From NCBI RefSeq assembly GCF_037038585.1, contig NC_092525.1:22402867-22466866 (forward strand): a stretch of DNA of 64,000 nt. Reading direction: 5' to 3'. How positions within the stretch are numbered: the first letter of the stretch is position 1; every line of letters begins with the position of its first letter. Origin of the DNA: Patagioenas fasciata. Taxonomy: Eukaryota > Chordata > Aves > Columbiformes > Columbidae. The notes under the pieces were generated by a model. The model was not told the DNA's origin. It was given only the letters and a program-made list of their open reading frames with translations, and made no database searches. Of the stretch, positions 1 to 14,500 are shown in pieces. A program made the position numbers and the translations under genes.

Positions 1-2420
1 AGCCACTGGAATGTTTGGCTTTGTAGCCTCAACCTGCCATTCCAGATTAGAGCTGAACCACCCACCTGAGGAGGCTCAGTTGTCTTTTTGTCTCTAGTGG
101 GGCTTCACATAAGGGACACTCTGGTCCCTGAGGTGCAGCTGGGTGCCTTTGGGCATGGCCTGCTGTCCTAGCTGAGAGTTTTGCTCAGGGTCAAATATAT
201 GAGCAAGATGTTTGATACAGGTACTGAAGCACTAATGCGGTAAATTAGATTTGAACAGAGACAGCTTTGTACCTGGCTTGATTTTCAGCTGATTCAGCGA
301 ATGCGGAGGAAGGATGTGATCTGTTTAAGATCCCTTTAAATTGACTGTAAAACTCTATCCTGAAGATCTGTATTTTATTTAATATTTACTGACACTGGTG
401 AGTCACAGTCATGTGTCTGCATAGGGAAGTATCAGAGGCATTTACATGGACAGTTGGGATTTGTGTGTAAATAACTTCACCTTTGAGAGTGCATGAAGGA
501 AGTTGATAGTTAATGAAGATGTGGGTGGCACAGCAGGAAGTAAAGATGAGAACTCAGAAAGGAGGGATTAAGTAGAGTTTTCAGGGTGAGGACCAGAAGC
601 TTAAAAAGAAATTGCAAGACAACGTAGCCAAGAAAGATTTGGAAAAAGGAAAATCACATGGGCATGAGACAGCAAGGCAGAAAATGCAGAAGTGTAGCTC
701 TAGAGGTAGAAAAAACAGCACTTGTTTTGATTTTCTCTGCATTTCTCTGTGCCAGTGATCCGCTGCTGCTCTTGGGCTCAGGACAAGTATGATGCCTTGA
801 TTTGGAGCTTTTTTTTTTTTTCATGGCAAGTGTGACTTTGCAGTACTGTTGGCTGCGTAAGACAAATAGTTTCTCAAGGTAGAAAGATGTTCTTGTCTTT
901 CTTACTGTCTTCAAACATGGATAGTTTGCTGTGCCTCCTTGCTTGTCACATTAACAGTCAGTGGTTTGGCTTATGGCTTGTGTTGTTCAGTGTGTCTCTA
1001 GAATTGATGTTAATATGCATTATCAGTTTCAAAGGATACATATAAATAACATGAGATAGACATATTCTTGTGCTTAAGACTGTAGATGGAGAAAATGGAT
1101 CAGCTGTTGGACTCTCAAGCATAATGTAGACTCTATACAAAATTCCAGTGATTTAGTTAGTTGTAATTTGATTGGGAGCTCTTTGAGCTCAGCACTATTT
1201 ATGGTAAATGCCTTCAACTTTGGTCTGATTTCTGGCTATGTGCAATGTTGTAATATACACAACAATGTAGTTTTGTCTTTGAAAGAAAATGCAAATGGAA
1301 CTTTTACCAGCAGGCATGATGAGAACTTTTAACTCAAATTAGTTCAACATGTGAGAGAGAAGAAAAGGGGTAGAACTAGGAGATTGGGGATAGAATTTAC
1401 ATACGGATGGATATGGACCGCTTCTGTTCCATATGAGGTCAGAATTTATTCTGTCAGGCAGAATTCACTAGGGGTGAATTACATTTTGTAAGGGTAGACT
1501 GACATGAGGCAAAGGACACAGAACAGAAGGGCCTGACAAAGATGCTGAGTCCAGGCCTTGTTAATATAGACAGTCACATCATAAATACCTTTCATAAATA
1601 TCTAGCATCAGCTTAAAACTTGTTCAGATGTTTATTCCTACTGGGGACAGAGGCTGTTCCACTAATTCCCTTTCATACATAGAAACTTCTAATCAGATTT
1701 ATTAATCAACAGTTTATTTCTTCTTGTGCTACCATTGATTTTTATCTCAACTGAGGGATACAGTTTTGATGTAACATTTGAGAATAGTAGTATTCTCCAG
1801 TTTTTCTTTGGCAAATTGAAGTCTGTCAAAATGACAAAGTTTCTGTTACTAGGTATTTCTGTGAATAACATTGAGATACTCGACTATATCTTAAATCAGC
1901 ATAGCAGCTAGAGGTGACTTCTAGTAATTTTTTCCTGAAGCAGTTGTTTCATCCAGTCCTACTTGTCTTTCTCACTTAGTCTCAATGTCATTACTGTGCA
2001 AACCTGCCACCGTATCATTCTCTTTTGTGGCTGTGCTTTCTTTACGGTTGTGTCCCACTGTACCTGCTTGTGTGTCATGGTGCTTATGGTTTTGCTGTTC
2101 AGGCTCCTCAAATTAGTAAACAGACATTATTTCTCCCTGACATCTAATTTCTGAGCTAGCTTATTGGATGCAGTAATTTTCCTTGCCTGCCCTAGCTGTC
2201 ACTCTCAGAAAGACTAATATTGCTGCTTTTCTGGTGTTCACTTCCGTAGTCTTTGATCTATATTAATGAATATACACTCATTTACCTATGACTGTAAAGG
2301 GGCAGCAAAAGGAGAAATCACTGCTCTCTTTCAGCTGATAGCAACTCCTTTAGAATTTATATCCAGTGACTGTGTAATTGTTATTTAAGGTTTATGGCTC
2401 CTTATGGTTTCTTTTTACAG
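1..2420. other. Intron of CC2D1B upstream of the first visible coding exon
   Basis: No coding exon was found here. I looked for the acidic N-terminal CC2D1B segment (a GLFMEF-like start with Asp/Glu runs in human) and did not see it. The first visible exon begins with two bases completing a split codon, so an exon ending in a lone G must lie upstream. The stretch is AT-rich and without a recognised repeat; the only long homopolymer is a T run near 811-822. Confidence 0.7.
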
Positions 2421-2536
2421 CTCCTCTGCCTATGGATCACATTGAAAAGATGGCTGCAGAGTGTATGAAGGACCTGAATGAAGATGAGGAGGAGGAAGCA
2501 GATGATGAAGACTTGGAGAAAGATACAGACTTGTTG
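2421..2536 (+). CDS. CC2D1B: CC2D1B coding exon 1 of window (acidic segment)
   Basis: The acceptor is ctttttacag and the donor is gtatgc. The exon starts in phase 2 (CT completing an Ala codon) and ends in phase 0. It encodes PLPMDHIEKMAAECMKDLNE followed by an Asp/Glu-rich run ending DTDLL, matching the human PLPMAHIEKLAADCM region. The following intron (742 nt) holds nothing recognised apart from a possible CR1 relic. Confidence 0.93.
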
Positions 2537-5500
2537 GTATGCACAACTTTGTTAGCAAAAAGTTTGTTTTAGTATGTTGTAGCTTTTTTAAAACCCAAAC
2601 AACAACGAAACTGCATGTAGCAAAAATGTCTATTAACTTTGTAGTGAGAGGGTAAAATATTGCAAAAGCATTCCATTGGATATAAGGTTTTGTGGGGTCC
2701 AACCCCTGCACACCAGAGCAAGAGAGTTTCCTAGCCAACGTGCATATGTGTGACATTTCACGTCAGCTGATGAAATACAGGCAGGGACATTCCATAAAGT
2801 GACATCTGTCACCATTTTGCTGCTGCTCCAAGTGGTGCTTGGCTTGAGAGAATATCACTCAAGAAATTATTTGTCGTTTTGATGAGTGATCTGCTTGGCA
2901 GGGTTTAAGGAAGGAATGTTTAGCAGTGGTTTTGACTGCTATTGTTTATAGATTTTTTTTTTTGGAAATTTTAGATTTGGGTTGGAAGGAACTTTGTAAA
3001 AGTACCATCCCTGAACTTCTGCAGCTTCAGATCTCTAGCCACAAACTTGTGTGGTGATCCTGGAGCTGCAGTGTGGAGTGGTATCTGGCTTCCTGTTGTG
3101 AATATAAGTGGAACCAGTTTCATTAATTAAAAAAAAACCACCATAATATAAGATTTTTAGAAACTGTTTGGACTCAGGGTCCATCCAAAGGTTTTGGAGC
3201 TTGAGACTGGATTTTGTCTTTTGAGGAAATATAGAATTTTGAGGAAAAGCCTTTTGTTGGCTGTTACTTTTACTTTAGGCAGAATTGCAAGAAGTTCTGG
3301 GAGTGGAAGGTGAGACAGAAAGCTGTGAGGATGAAATCATAGCAATGGAGCCATCTTCAGCTGAACCAGAAAATGAGCAACCTGAACTGCAACCACAGGT
3401 AGGAAGGAGCTGCATGTTCCTGACAGTGTTGCCAAATCACTGTTTTCATATACGAGGGTCACAAACAAGGATCCATAGGGGTTATCTTGTCCTCCAAGGA
3501 AGGAACAAGTACACTGTAGCTGGATTCTCTGTGGAAACCGATGTTGTATTGGAACAGGTGAATTTTTGCTTTGTTCAGAGGGTGATTTTTAGCGTTAGCA
3601 TAGAATTGAGAAGATAAACAGCTGGAATCAATCTTACCTTGTCCCTCATCATACATGTGAGCATGCAGACTGCAGTTCAGGCTTCCAGAGTTTGTGTCTT
3701 CCCCCTGGATTATTGAGCAGTGCGCTGAAATTGTGAAACTTTCTATAACTCAGTATCTTTGACATCTTTGTGGAATTTTTCTCCATAGTGTTAGCTTTCT
3801 CAGCTTAATTTGTCAATCCTCATGCAGTCAAATCCTTTATTCAGTCACTGTCATAGTTCTGTTGGTGCTACAGATTCCAATGCCCTTGTGCATTTGGCCC
3901 CTTAATAAATGGGTCTCAGAGCGTTTCTATGGAGATAATGGCAATAATTGTATCAGTAGCCATCTGAAAGGTCTCTGTAGCTGTGGAGGGTTTGTAATTA
4001 GCTACTTGTAACTTTGCTTAGGCTGCTTTTGTCGCTGAACTGATTCCAGGCGGTAGGAGGAGGAAAAAGACCTGTTGTAGTAAAGCCAGCCAGAACAACC
4101 CCAGAAGGGAGTAAACTAACATATTTTAAAACTAAGAAAAAGTAAAGATTTGTGCCAAAATACTTCTTCACACCCTCTGTTGTTCAGTGTTTGAGAGACT
4201 TAACTGTTCTCTTCACCTACTCCCTAACCACATGGCTCCAATTACCTTGTGACTGTGAGTTTTTTAGAAGTCTCCACCCATTCTTTTCTATTGCGCCTTT
4301 GAGAGAAGGCCCAGAGGTGGATCCAGGGACCGTTAGCGTAGTACAAGTGCTCCTCTGTTTTAGAGACTCTTTCGTCCTTAACGGTAGTGTGTGGAGGAGT
4401 ATTTGTTTTTCAGAGCTGTGGGAAAACTCATGTAGTTGGATGAAATAAGTTTTCTTGATTTGTTCTATTATTTTTTCTGAGACCACCTCACTTCCTGCTG
4501 TTACCAGTGAGCTGCAACAGACAATAGAGAAGAGAATCACTAACTATAGGACAGCAATTTCTAATGCAAAGGAGGTGGGTGAGAGCGCCAAAATACGCCG
4601 ATACGAAAGAGGCCTTAAGGTAAGCGGGGTTCCTTGGGTACGTGAAAGCGGGGGGGGGGGGGGGGGGCGCAAAGTCGGTTCTCTAAAGTGTAGTTAGGAG
4701 TGTTTCCAGATGTGTGAATTTGTTGAAAGGGAAGAGAAATTCCAGTGTGCTGCCTTGAGTTACTTTAAAAGCATATCTTGTTACATACTGTCAGTCTGAT
4801 GGAGCAAATACACAGAGTAAGTGTAACTTCAGATGGCTTTTGTGCATGAGCTTTGTTTCTGCTGAATGTGGCTGGTGGTAGCTGGAGGCAGAGTTTGTGG
4901 TAAACTCTGGTGTTACACTCACCCCTCTAGATCTGAATGTGACTTGTGATGACTCTTCAGTGTTACCTTAAAGCAAAGATTAGGAGCTTTCCTAGCACAT
5001 ATACCTTCCAGTTCATCACTGATGGCCTTCCCTTAGATCCCAACCTTCCACTCAGTTCTGTCAGAAAAAGGAAGGTGATACCTTTCTGTGACTGCCTTGG
5101 CTGTGCTTGAAAAATGAATAGAACATGTTTTTTTCATTAAGACAATTAAAAATTGCAGCAAGGAATGGTTTCTTCAGCTTTGTATGTTCTCAGCCAGATG
5201 GCGTACTTGTAGTTAGTTGTGCAGAGTGCCTTTATTTCCCTGTGTGTGTTCATCTGGACTCCTGCATCACCTCAGACAGCAGCTGGCTCAGTCTTGTCAA
5301 GCAAAGCTTTATAGCTCAGTGCTGTCACGGAGGGAAGAACATCACATCACACTAGCACCCAGGTGTCTTAGGGCACAAAGGGAACAACTGAGGCCAAACC
5401 CAGTGGAGGAAAGCCACAAGAAAGGAGATGTCTGTATGTATCCACTGACTCTGAAAGGAACGTATGTGAAACAACCTCACCTTTCAGAGAGCAAGGGGGA

Positions 5501-8500
5501 CAGGCAAACCAGCTTATTTCACCCCGTAACAAAACTTCTGTGCTGTTTGCCACTTCCTTTATTTTTCATGGTAGGGAGTTTCCTTGTTCTTAAGCAGTGT
5601 AGCTGAAGATAACAAATGAGATCTCATTTCACAGCTCACAGGTCCTTAATGAACCAAGTGACATGCCAAGAAACTGTGTACGGTAATCTCTTGTATGTAG
5701 TTCTTGGAACTGTAAGCTTTAATCTCGGTGTTTAATTCCATTTCCAGTCAGTCTGTCATCCCACACGTGGAGAAGAGGGAGCTATGTGTGGGTTGCTGTA
5801 CTGGTCTGAACCCCGATCTTGCATACAGTCAGACCAAAGTATCTCTATCACTGTTGCTTAATAGGTCAGATAATGTCACAGCTAGCCAAAAATAGCAGTG
5901 ATTCTGGCGCTGATGAGATTTTGTTGTTGTCTTTCTGTGCTTCCGTTTCAGTTTCTGTGGAAGATGAAAGAAGTAAAACTTTTGTTTTGGGTTAAAGTGC
6001 ATGGTGGTCTTTTGTCCGAACTTAAACTAAAAAAATACTGAGGGAGTTAATATTTCTGGTGTAGGAAGGGTTTTAAAAATATGAGCAGCAGTTAACCTAT
6101 GTTACGGGTGATGAGAGCTTCTTGCCATAGGTCACCAGTTGAAGCTCCGTTTCCTTTTTTAGTATTTAATGGCTTTTCTCAATACATTAAATAGGTTTAC
6201 AGACTCCTTCCTTCCCTGAATCCACACAGGTAGTGACATTTCAGAGTAGTGTATTTTATTTTGTTTTAAATACATAAAATGCATCTACAGGTGGTATAAA
6301 TGGCTTCCTCGGTGACTTTCTGTGACAAAACTGAGTGGACCACATCAGCTATCCTATAATTCTAGGTGTTGAGGAACTTGCAGTTATATAGTTGGATGCG
6401 CGTAATATATCCCATCATGAATAAGGGAATGAATTTGTGGTTTAATGATTTTATGCTAGTAATACGTTTGATGAAAATGCCTGTTGATTTTGATGTTCCA
6501 TCTCTACCAGACACTGGAAACCATGCTGGCTGCAGTGAAGAAAGGCAGAAAAATCAATGAGGATGAAATGCCACCTCCTGTTGCCACTGGAAAGAGTTCT
6601 TCTCGCTTACCTGGGGCCACTGGAGTGGAGCTGGAGAATTCTGGAGATACAGTCAGCGTCCTACCAGAGAATAAAGCTGAGTCTGCTGCAGATGATGAGC
6701 AGAAGACCTCTCATGAGGCAGTGCAGCATCTGGAATCGGAATCTCTACAGGGTCATGCTGCTTCTAGTCCTACCGTGGAAACAGGTACCATGATCTGAGA
6801 GGATAAGTAGTCGCAGCACTATCTTAATGCTCCATCTTTCTTGATCCTTGTATTGTGTAGCAAAGCACTGCTTATTGTGGAACTTCCCTGCTGAATGTTT
6901 CAGATAGAATTGTCAGTGTGCTACTGAATTTCTGGCAGTGGAATCAGTTATTGTTATAGAGCCTTTATAAGCGCTGTATCAATATCTTTCACTTAACTTT
7001 TCCCATGTCTTAGTTTTTCCTTCAGTATTGTGACATGCGGAATTCCAAGCTTCAGAGCGTTTTAAGATCGTGACCAAAAGACTCAGCATTGTTTCATTCT
7101 CACAGATCTCCAGAAGAGCAGCACACGAGCAATACTTCTCATGAGGCAGAAGGAGTATAAATTAGCAGCTCTAAAAGCCAAGCAGCGAGGGGACCTGGAG
7201 AAAGCAAAAGAATACATGAGAGCAGGCAAGGTAGGCACACAAGAAATCCTGAATGCTAAACATGTCCTGTGCTGTACCCACATGCACTGCTTGTCAAATA
7301 TTCATTGTGGCAGCCAGCAAGTCTTGGACATACTAAAATAAATCTCTGGTTTGGTTTGTTTTTTTTCTGTATCAGAAATTTAATGTGGTCTTGGAAGCTT
7401 TGGATAGTGGGCAGGTGATAGACCTCCAGAATCTGCCTCCACCTCCTCAGGGTAAGGTTTATCTTAGCACGATATCTTAAAAGAGTTTTTCTATGATGTA
7501 ACAGAATGATTCTGAATTCGATTGCAAAACTGTAAGAATTGAAGGTCACTTAGTCTGAGGCTTACTGCATATTCAAATTCTAATAAAAACCAACAAAATA
7601 AAATGAGGTATCATTATTTATATTGAAGTTACTCCCTGTGAATTACAAGTTCAAGTAGATATTGATGTCTAATATTCCTTTTCTTACAACTTTAGATAAT
7701 AGCAACCAGTATATGAAGTGGTAGGGAAAGAAGAGTTGTGGCACATTCTAAAGTTTACTGTAATATTTGATGGCGTTATGGGTTTCAACTGAAGTTGATA
7801 ACGTTCAGATTAAAAGGTTAACGAACAGATTTCAGTGAAGTCTAAATCTTAAAGCAAGTTAGCAATATTAAAGATACTTCAATCCTTGTAAGGGAGTGGT
7901 TTTTTAAGTAGATCTTGTATCACCACGAACAATATTTGGTCCATGCAACTTAGTGGTTTAAACAATTTACTTAAGCAGACTATTTTCTTCTAAGAAACTA
8001 CTTGACGGGTTATTTTAATAAACCATGAGATTTATGATTCCTTAAATTGTAAACCGATCCCCAAATGGCATTAGAAAGAAACTTCACTCATGATACAATC
8101 TTGCCTTATAAAGTGAATATTTTTGCTGTTTTCTGGAATAACCACTGTTATACAATGCCAGAAACCCAAGTGTCTGAATAGGTGGTATCCCTTGCTTCCC
8201 TTTTTCAGCACATCTTTCATTACTAGGATATTTTAGTCAATTAGCAATCTTGTTTACTCTTGCCATCTGCCAAGAGACCAAATTATATTTTGGGGAGAAA
8301 ATTCTTAGAATACTTGAACTGATTTTACTTTTCCCTCCCCCCATCAAGCAGCGCTAAACTAAATTAAATCAGCATTTGTGATTTTCTGTTATAAAGCATT
8401 TTCTTTGAATAATGGGAACCTTAAACTTATCCAGCCATGCTGATATTGTTTGGAAGTCAAAAAGCTTTCAGGAAGATGATGTGGTCAAATTGATGGTTTT

Positions 8501-11500
8501 CTGAGTAACATGGGTTGACTTGTGGTTCATGGAATACGCTGTGAAGCTTCCTGCTTTCCTCACTTTGCAGACCTTGAAAGCCAAGGAAACCTGCAAGATG
8601 CATCCCAGCAAAAGGTACAAGCTCCATCAGGAAGTTCCCAGGATCTTACAACACCTGAACCTCAGACCCAAGAAGCTTCAGGTAGAACTTTTGGATTTCT
8701 GTAGTAAAACATTAAAATAGCAAGTCTGGAGGGCACTTGAAGGTCGCCCTGACCCACTGAACTGCAGCAGGATTGGGTATAACCTACTGATGTTCCTGAA
8801 TATTGTATGCTGCAGATCCCGTCTGTACTTTTGGTTTGGATCAGTAACAGAAGTAGAAACTAATAAACTTTCTTTAGAAGAATTTTATTCATAATATAGC
8901 TTTGCAATGATGTTTTTGTCTCTGCAGAAGGTAAGGAAGGAGAGGAAAAAGGCAGTTCATACGTTTTGAAATGTGAATCATGTGGCATTTCATTGTCTGT
9001 CTTGTTTCAAGCTTCCCTGCAGCAGCCAAAAACAGTGCTGGAAGCGTTGCAGCAGAGGCTCGAGAAGTACAAGTCGGCAGCAGCACAGGCTAAAGCGAGT
9101 GGGGATGATCGGAAAGGCAGGATGCACGAGAGGATAGCCAAGGTAAAATGAAAGTGTAGTGAGCTGATCGCATCCAGCAAAGCCATTTGAACTAGTTCAC
9201 TTGCTGAAGACTTTTTCAAGGCTGAAATAATTTATATATTGTCCTTCTATTTGGAAAGAGCTCCAGTAGGGAAGCTCTAAAGCATTTGGAGGAAGGAGAA
9301 ATAGAGACAATGCACATATAGCATAATACTGTGTATTATGCAATATTTATGTTGGTTAAATACAGATGATTGCTAATTTATAGTCAACTTCATTTTATGT
9401 CTTACTGAGTGCCTTTGCTTACAGCAATACCAGGATGCCATAAGAGCCCATAAAACCGGGAGAAAAGTTAATTTTTCTGAGCTACCTGTTCCTCCTGGTA
9501 AGTATGAATATGAAATGTCCTAATACCAACTTTTGTGTATCTCCTGGGCTCTGGAGGAGGTGTGCAGGTATCACCTCCTCGTGCTGTGGAACAGCTCCTC
9601 CTTTTCTCAGTGAGCAGGCTGGCCTTGATGTTTGATTTTGTTGTGAAACTGCTTATTAACATGCTCCCAGAATTTCACACTGGTGAATATTCCTGATTAC
9701 TGAGTGCCTGCTTGGCAGCATCAGAACTTGAAACTGGCCCTATTTGAGAAATTAAAACAACTTCACGATGGGCAGGTGCTGAAAATATCACCTGTCTGTC
9801 CTCTGTGCCAGCCTTCCTAGAGCAAAGAGTAAACTTGGAAATATTTACTTCTTAATTTACTGGAAAGAGATTTTGAAAACTGAAAAAAATTGTGATGTTT
9901 CCCATTCTATTTATTCCCAGCGGGAGACTCAGGACTCTATATTTAATTAAGCATCTTCCAATACCTGACAAGTCAGATCAGTATTGCAGCTCTCGTGCCT
10001 AGGAAAAGCAGTCTACAGAGATGAAGCAAATCATGCCCAGGGTCGCACTGAAACAGAGACAGAAACTGAACCTGCTTCTTGACACAGTCTGTGTCCTTTT
10101 TATCTTCTTCAGAATTTGTAGCGCTGTGTTTGTAAAAGTTTGGGCAAGATCATCTGTGAATTATTCGCCTCTGGTTTATGTGATCCTGTTTCTCCCTTAG
10201 GAAGCATCATTCGTTTTGTCTTGTGCCTGATGTGTTCTTTTGGAAAGATACTTTTAGCGCTGCAAAGTGGTGCTTAGATTTTGTTGTTGTTGTTAAAAAC
10301 CAAACAACCCTAGAAAAGGGACATGGACCTTGTGGCTGTTTTGTCACTGTCAAATGTGACAATGGTAAGCACTGTAGTAGTAGTAAAGTAGACAGTGCCA
10401 GTTCTGTCAGGTCACGTACTGCTTTGAAGTCTCTGATTTGAAGCTGTCCCTGAAAAGCAGTTTGGCATCCCTTGTTCTAGAATGTGATCCACTTCTTGAT
10501 AAACATCAGTAAGAGTGAGGAACTCCGTATTTACATCTCTAAAAAGACGCGTAACTCAGTTCCTCGCTTAGAGGCCATATGATTTACACTGAAGACAACC
10601 ACTGAGCAGTCACTGGACCCAGCAATGAGATTACAGTGGACTGGTTGTGCATTTCATGGCATCTGGATGATAGGTACCAGCCTTGACCTCCCTGGAGACA
10701 GAAATGCAGCTGAGTAATGGATCAGAAATCACACAGAGGCAGCAGCCCAGGATTCTGTGCTCTGCCTGCCTGTATACCTCAAACCTGTTCTGTTCTTGGA
10801 GCAGCCATCTCTAGCTTCAGATGTAGTTTACCATTACTTTTGTGAGAAATGAGACTGACAACAAGCATACTTGCCACGTATTAATGAGATAAATCTTAAC
10901 AGACATTTGATAGTAGTGGCTCTCAGTCTCTGTTGTTTGAAGCTGACACTGAACTGGTAGCATGGAAGTGAGAGTTTGTTGTCCACCATCAGGCCTTCTT
11001 CCCATCCTTACAAGAATAATAAAATAATAAAAAAAAGATTGTTCTTTGTGTATTTCATCTTTTAACTACTGGGATTCTCCCTTTGCAACCTCTGCATTGC
11101 AGCAGATTTTTCAGCAGAGGCTGATGTTACAGTGTGTTATGCAGATGTCAACAATGTTGATGTATTGTTTATTACTCTGTGCTGTAGCGCTGTTGTTCTG
11201 CTGGACTGGACCAACTCAGGTGAGGCAACAGTGAAAAGGGAAGAAGGAGCCAGCAATTTTTTGTACAATCCACCATCCTTTTGTGCAAAGGAGAGACACT
11301 GCATTCTTTGCTGGTTCTGGAGGCATCTTGTTACCAAAATCTTGAGGTTGGGAGGTTCCTTCTCTGACTGCCACTTGCTGAATTTAGAAAACCATGCTCT
11401 GTTATTGCATCATTTTGACATAATCTCTTTAGGCCTGGATATCCGTGAGAGATCTGATCTTAAGTGTGCTGCTCAGACTTTATCTAGCAAGGCTTTGTGG

Positions 11501-14500
11501 CTTTGGCCTCAGTCTAGTTGCACTGAATTCTGAAATACATTAGATAATAGATACTTGGGTAGAAATAGCTGTACAGAAAGGAAGAAGTATGGAAGACAGA
11601 ACATAGTTCTTACACGACTTCTGTATTCCTTTCCTCCTCAGGATTTCCTCCCCTTCCTGGTGTTGCAGCAGCGGAAGGTGATAGCACGATAGCTGCTGTT
11701 TTGGAAAGTGCCGGCAAGCTGGCAAATATGGAGGAGAATGATGAAGAGGACGAGGTTAGTATTTCTTAATAGGGTGTATAAAAGTTAAAATGCTGTCTGT
11801 TGTGGTGTGCAGAGATGAGGACATTGGATTTTTCAGTCAAGCAAGGGTACAGAGATGAAATACATTTCCCAGAAGTCTGAAGAGTACAGGATCTCAGTAG
11901 TAATTTCAATTTGCATTATAGTGTAGGACAGAAATAGAGATGAGATGTTGTTACAGTCGGTACATACAGAATCTGTGAGTTCAGAGTTTGGCTCTCAGTT
12001 GTCTTCTATGTGGGTTATGTTTTCAAAACAAACACTTCAGATCCTGGCCACCCCACCCCTTCACATTTTTCAAAAGTACTTGTATTTGTACTTTCATCCT
12101 GCATCTCAGTAGCTCCTATTTTGTGCTTTCCAAGGATGTTCAGCACTTACTGCTTTTTGTCAGGCAGCACAAGCCTCTAGACTTTGGTTTGATTTTTTTG
12201 TGTCTCTGTATTTGATTGCTGATGGTTTGTGCTTTCAAACGGAGTAGCTTTTCATGGAGAGAATTCCTGGATGGTGGTTTTTCTGCATGCATCTGCTTTT
12301 TTTTTTTTTTTTAAATCACTGCCTTGTTCGACATTCCTGTCCCTTCTATAGTGGAGGTTTGATGCTTTTATAGGCCAGCTACTTACTGGTGTGGCACAGC
12401 TCATAAAACCTCCAGAAGTTAAAATTTGCTGTCTAGAATGTTACGTTATGCTCCCCTCAAGAGCGATACCAGGAGGCTGATATAGTGATAACCATGGTTG
12501 TTGATGCTTGAGATGTTGCCCTCAAGTCTGAAATAGCTTTTTATGTATTTAATATGAAATTCTTTCTGTTATGCTAGAATGAACTTCTGACACAGGCCCC
12601 AGTTGCCAAGAAGCCTGCTCAGCTGCCTGGAAAGCCGACTCAAGTTGTTAGGCCAATTACAGTGCCGTCTGCCATGGCTGGGCAGGAGAGCTCTCCTGAG
12701 CGTGGGGAACGGGCTGCGTCACCCTTCACCCTGGACAAGGCAGAATCAGTGGATCAGCTCCCACCAGCTGGTAAGGTGAAGGGATCATCATTCCCAGTGA
12801 TTCATTTCCTAGTCGTTTCCAGTAGTTTTGTTTAATACTTTGGTACAGACTTCCTTTCGTTATGTTTTAGATATGAGCTTGTGAGTGTGTGGCACAGATT
12901 TCCTCTGGCAGGAGCCTCTCAATATATTTGTCTGCTGGTGGGCAGATCCAGACCAGCCATGCAGCTTTATTTCACAGAGGCAGCATGTCTAATTATAAGG
13001 GTGATTGTTTTTTTAATTAATTTTGATGTAAAAAGTATATTGATTCATAAAGTTTCCCTCTGTTCCCATGTGAACTCTACATATACTCCAATTAAAGTGG
13101 ACAGCTTGCCAGTGTGAATTATTCACTGATGTAATGTAGCTTCCTACATCAAACTAGTTTCTGCCTGGTGCTTCATCCAAGAATCTCCAGCTGGCATATA
13201 GGCTGTAGTTTGTCAGCCTCTAGTCCTCCTCTTGCTAAGGTCACTAAAGTTGTCTGTATGAGATGGGTTGTACAGATAGTAAGGGACAGCCAGCACCACA
13301 CACTGTGGTTTGGGCACAACCAGTGGTGTTCAGGCTCTCCCCGATTCTGTTGTCGTGCCTTGGCTGTGATCCCATCCTCCTTCCATCTGCCCTGGGTAGT
13401 TCCCTCAGGACAACGCAGAACTACTTCCTTGGCTGGTACAAGTTCTTTTGCAGAGTGCAAAGGTATTTCACACTGGCTCTTCTCACTAGAAAATTCCATT
13501 ACTTTTTTTATAGAGACCACTAGAACGTAGTAGTTTTACATTTTGGCTTTGAAAATCTATGAATCCTCAGGAGGTTTATTTTTTGCAGTTTTAACTGACA
13601 TCACATGCGTCAGTTGCCATAGACTTGTGCTGTGAAGGGATTGATAATCCCTGATCTCTGGCATTACAGTCATCTCTCCTGAGTTATTTAAAGTATTTTA
13701 AAATATGACCGATAGGTGCAATAACAAAAACCTGGATAAATTCATAGCGAATTGATTTTCACAACAAAATGTCAGTACTTCACTATGGTAAAGCTATATT
13801 TCACTAGCTAAAGTGCATTCTGTGATCCTAATGTAACCTTCTTCCCCCTGGAACTATGAAGTGCAGCTTAAAACTGCCTGTAGATGATAAATCAATTGTA
13901 AATACCTGTTTTCTTGTTGGAGAGCACAAGGCTTAGGGAGGTGTGGGAGCTGAGTGGAGCAGTTGCACTTAAGGCCTCTAACAGAAAAGTCAAGGAGCCA
14001 AGATCAGTTGGATTAATGGCTTTGCTAAGTCCATTCTCCACAGATTTTCTCTGAAAAATAGCTGTGCTCTTTGTCTTGGCCTTGCAGAGTACACCGCAGG
14101 TTTTGTCTCGGTGGAATCTGGGTTAGCTACCTTGTCTAATTAGTTTGGTTTTGGCTGATTGAGCAAATTGCTCACAACAGCAGGACAGCAGTTTCTTTCA
14201 CAAGGATGGGAATAAGTTGATTGTCATCTGACAGCAGTGAACACAGTGAGGAAGTCACTGGTGTTTTTATTTGCTGAGACAAGCACCTCTTGCAGGTGTT
14301 GTTTCGCTTGTGTAGTCACGAGTAGAGTGCAGTGGTGAATACAGTATGAGGATCTCTGGAAAAGGCTGTGATCAGCTCATGCTGTACCATTTCCTAAGCG
14401 CAGGATGAGAAGACACAGGATGCATTGACCTGTTATGATGTAAAGCAGTTTTTTCTGGCTTGTGTGTTTGTCCTTACTGTTTGGGAAGGAAAGCGGAGAC

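Noticed and set aside
2960..3060. Possible antisense CR1 relic (ttgggttggaaggaac)
   Set aside because: Only one short word matches a CR1 3' end; too little to call.
13168..13530. Overlapping open frames on both strands
   Set aside because: They lie inside a CC2D1B intron, no product is recognisable, and each is a mirror of the other.
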